Below, in pieces: positions 63,179 through 64,000 of a DNA stretch of 64,000 nt. Source of the stretch: Pedobacter sp. MR2016-24 (GTDB lineage: Bacteria; Bacteroidota; Bacteroidia; Sphingobacteriales; Sphingobacteriaceae); NCBI RefSeq assembly GCF_026239655.1, contig NZ_JAPIVO010000003.1, positions 186,001 through 250,000 of the forward strand, read 5' to 3'. The notes under the pieces are model-generated. The model saw only the letters and a program-made list of their open reading frames with translations. It searched no databases and was not told the DNA's origin. The translations under genes and the position numbers were made by a program. The number at the start of each line of letters is the position of its first letter. Positions within the stretch are counted from its first letter, which is position 1.

Positions 63179-64000
63179 TTAAATAGCAGTGATTTTGTCT
63201 AAAACCATTTTAATTGCCTTATCCACAACCATATTTGGCTCTTTACTAAATTGAAAGTTTACTCTGCTTGCCAGTATTGCATTTACAGAAAGTGCTTTAT
63301 GACCAAGAATTTTAGCTAAGGCATAGATCCCGGCGGTTTCCATTTCCAGGTTGGTGATACGGTTATCCTGATGCTGAAAAGTATTCAGCCTTTGAATAAA
63401 TGCCGGCACAGCATTTTTTGCGCGAACTTGTCGACCCTGCGGCGCATAAAAGCCCGGAGCAGTCGCGGTAATTCCCTTTTCCATTTCATTACCAATCGTA
63501 TTCAGCAATCCTTCATCTGCGGCTGTGAGATAAGGATGGACTGCCTGCAAGTCAGAAAAGTGATTTTTAACTGCTTCCAGTATTTCCCTATCCGTTTCCG
63601 GATTATCCTGTACATAATAATGCATTAAAGCATCGAGACCTAAACCATAAGTTGAAGCCAATATTGTTCCCATAGGCAGGTCGGGCTGCACAGCGCCGGA
63701 AGTTCCTATCCTGATAATAGCTAAGGAGCACAGTTCTTTTTTTACGGTACGGGAATCAAAATCTATATTTACGAGCGCATCCAGCTCGTTCAGCACGATA
63801 TCAATATTATCTGTACCAATGCCTGTAGAAATAACTGTGATACGCTTATTTCCGATATAACCTGTCTGCGTCAGGAATTCCCGCTTACCTTTTTTTAGTT
63901 CTATGCTATCGAAATGTTTCGTTATTTCCGAAATTCTGTCGGGATCACCAACGGTAATAATGGTATTTGCCACATCTTCCGGTAATAGATTGAGGTGATA
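63179..64000 (-). CDS. Nucleoside (uridine) phosphorylase, 5' end outside the window
   Basis: Partial gene: the reading frame stays open to the right edge (it reads YHLNLLPED just before the GTG at 63973), so the true start lies beyond 64000. The visible ~273 residues show TIITVGDPDRISEI, the phosphate-binding IRIGTSGAVQPDLPMGTI and NLEMETAGIYALAKILG near the C-terminus, all typical of the PNP/UDP family I phosphorylases. Predicted to cleave uridine or another nucleoside with phosphate. Confidence 0.9.
   Translation of the reverse strand, partial: YHLNLLPEDVANTIITVGDPDRISEITKHFDSIELKKGKREFLTQTGYIGNKRITVISTGIGTDNIDIVLNELDALVNIDFDSRTVKKELCSLAIIRIGTSGAVQPDLPMGTILASTYGLGLDALMHYYVQDNPETDREILEAVKNHFSDLQAVHPYLTAADEGLLNTIGNEMEKGITATAPGFYAPQGRQVRAKNAVPAFIQRLNTFQHQDNRITNLEMETAGIYALAKILGHKALSVNAILASRVNFQFSKEPNMVVDKAIKMVLDKITAI

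Noticed and set aside
63179..63973. Complete nucleoside phosphorylase gene starting at the GTG at 63973
   Set aside because: The frame continues upstream to the window edge with family-like residues, so the gene is truncated by the window.
1..64000. CRISPR arrays, prophage, insertion sequences or anti-phage islands
   Set aside because: No spaced direct repeats, transposase, integrase, capsid or known defence genes were found on either strand.

Overview
The window looks like a chromosomal segment of a Bacteroidota bacterium, most likely Sphingobacteriaceae (Pedobacter-like). Reasons: a SusC/SusD pair with a downstream IPT/TIG surface lipoprotein, several TonB-dependent receptor genes, lipoprotein signals of the Bacteroidota kind, -7 elements fitting TAnnTTTG, few Shine-Dalgarno sites, a Bacteroidota-type primary-like sigma factor, and moderate-to-low GC. 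About 48 protein genes and one tRNA were found. There is no prophage, transposase, integrase or CRISPR array.

Layout. (i) 264-7960: a hexuronate operon (uxaB, uxaC, kdgK, KDPG aldolase, ExuT-type transporter, GapN-like dehydrogenase) closed by a perfect hairpin terminator. It converts uronates towards pyruvate and glyceraldehyde-3-phosphate, but the altronate dehydratase step is not encoded here. (ii) 8036-13245: envelope and secreted proteins (retropepsin-like protein, AsmA-like protein, small acidic protein, secreted NUC1 nuclease). (iii) 13508-17974: a tight cluster of a double-domain KaiC-like ATPase, two tandem KaiB-like proteins, a PAS histidine kinase and a small exported protein. This is a Kai-type signalling module without KaiA. 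(iv) 17980-19927: an Omp85-type barrel and an OmpA-like lipoprotein. (v) 20299-31570: a polysaccharide utilisation locus (susC, susD, IPT lipoprotein, GH5 endoglucanase, AraC regulator, sodium:solute symporter, GH130 mannosylglucose phosphorylase). The gene set suggests glucomannan, and a shared 14-bp upstream element links its two operons. A tRNA-Lys follows.

(vi) 31778-35747: siderophore-type TonB receptor, a FixH-like small protein, an RRM RNA-binding protein and a YhhN-family membrane protein. (vii) 35744-43692: the penicillin-binding protein 1C / bacterial alpha-2-macroglobulin pair, overlapping by 22 bp. (viii) 43749-50453: a hypothetical protein, topA, a glutathione peroxidase, a two-gene 5'-nucleotidase with domains encoded in swapped order, and mnmA. 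(ix) 50637-59415: GH92 alpha-mannosidase, then PAP2 phosphatase, a hypothetical protein, a GH63-type glycosidase and proBA. (x) 59474-64000: an AsnC-type regulator divergent from a second RpoD-like sigma factor with a small partner gene, a small membrane protein, a Bcr/CflA efflux pump and a nucleoside phosphorylase cut off by the right edge.

The most unusual system is the Kai-like cluster, followed by the putative AraC regulon element, the GapN-like enzyme that lacks the usual catalytic glutamate, and the sigma-factor cassette. All functional calls are from reading the sequence; no database search was possible.
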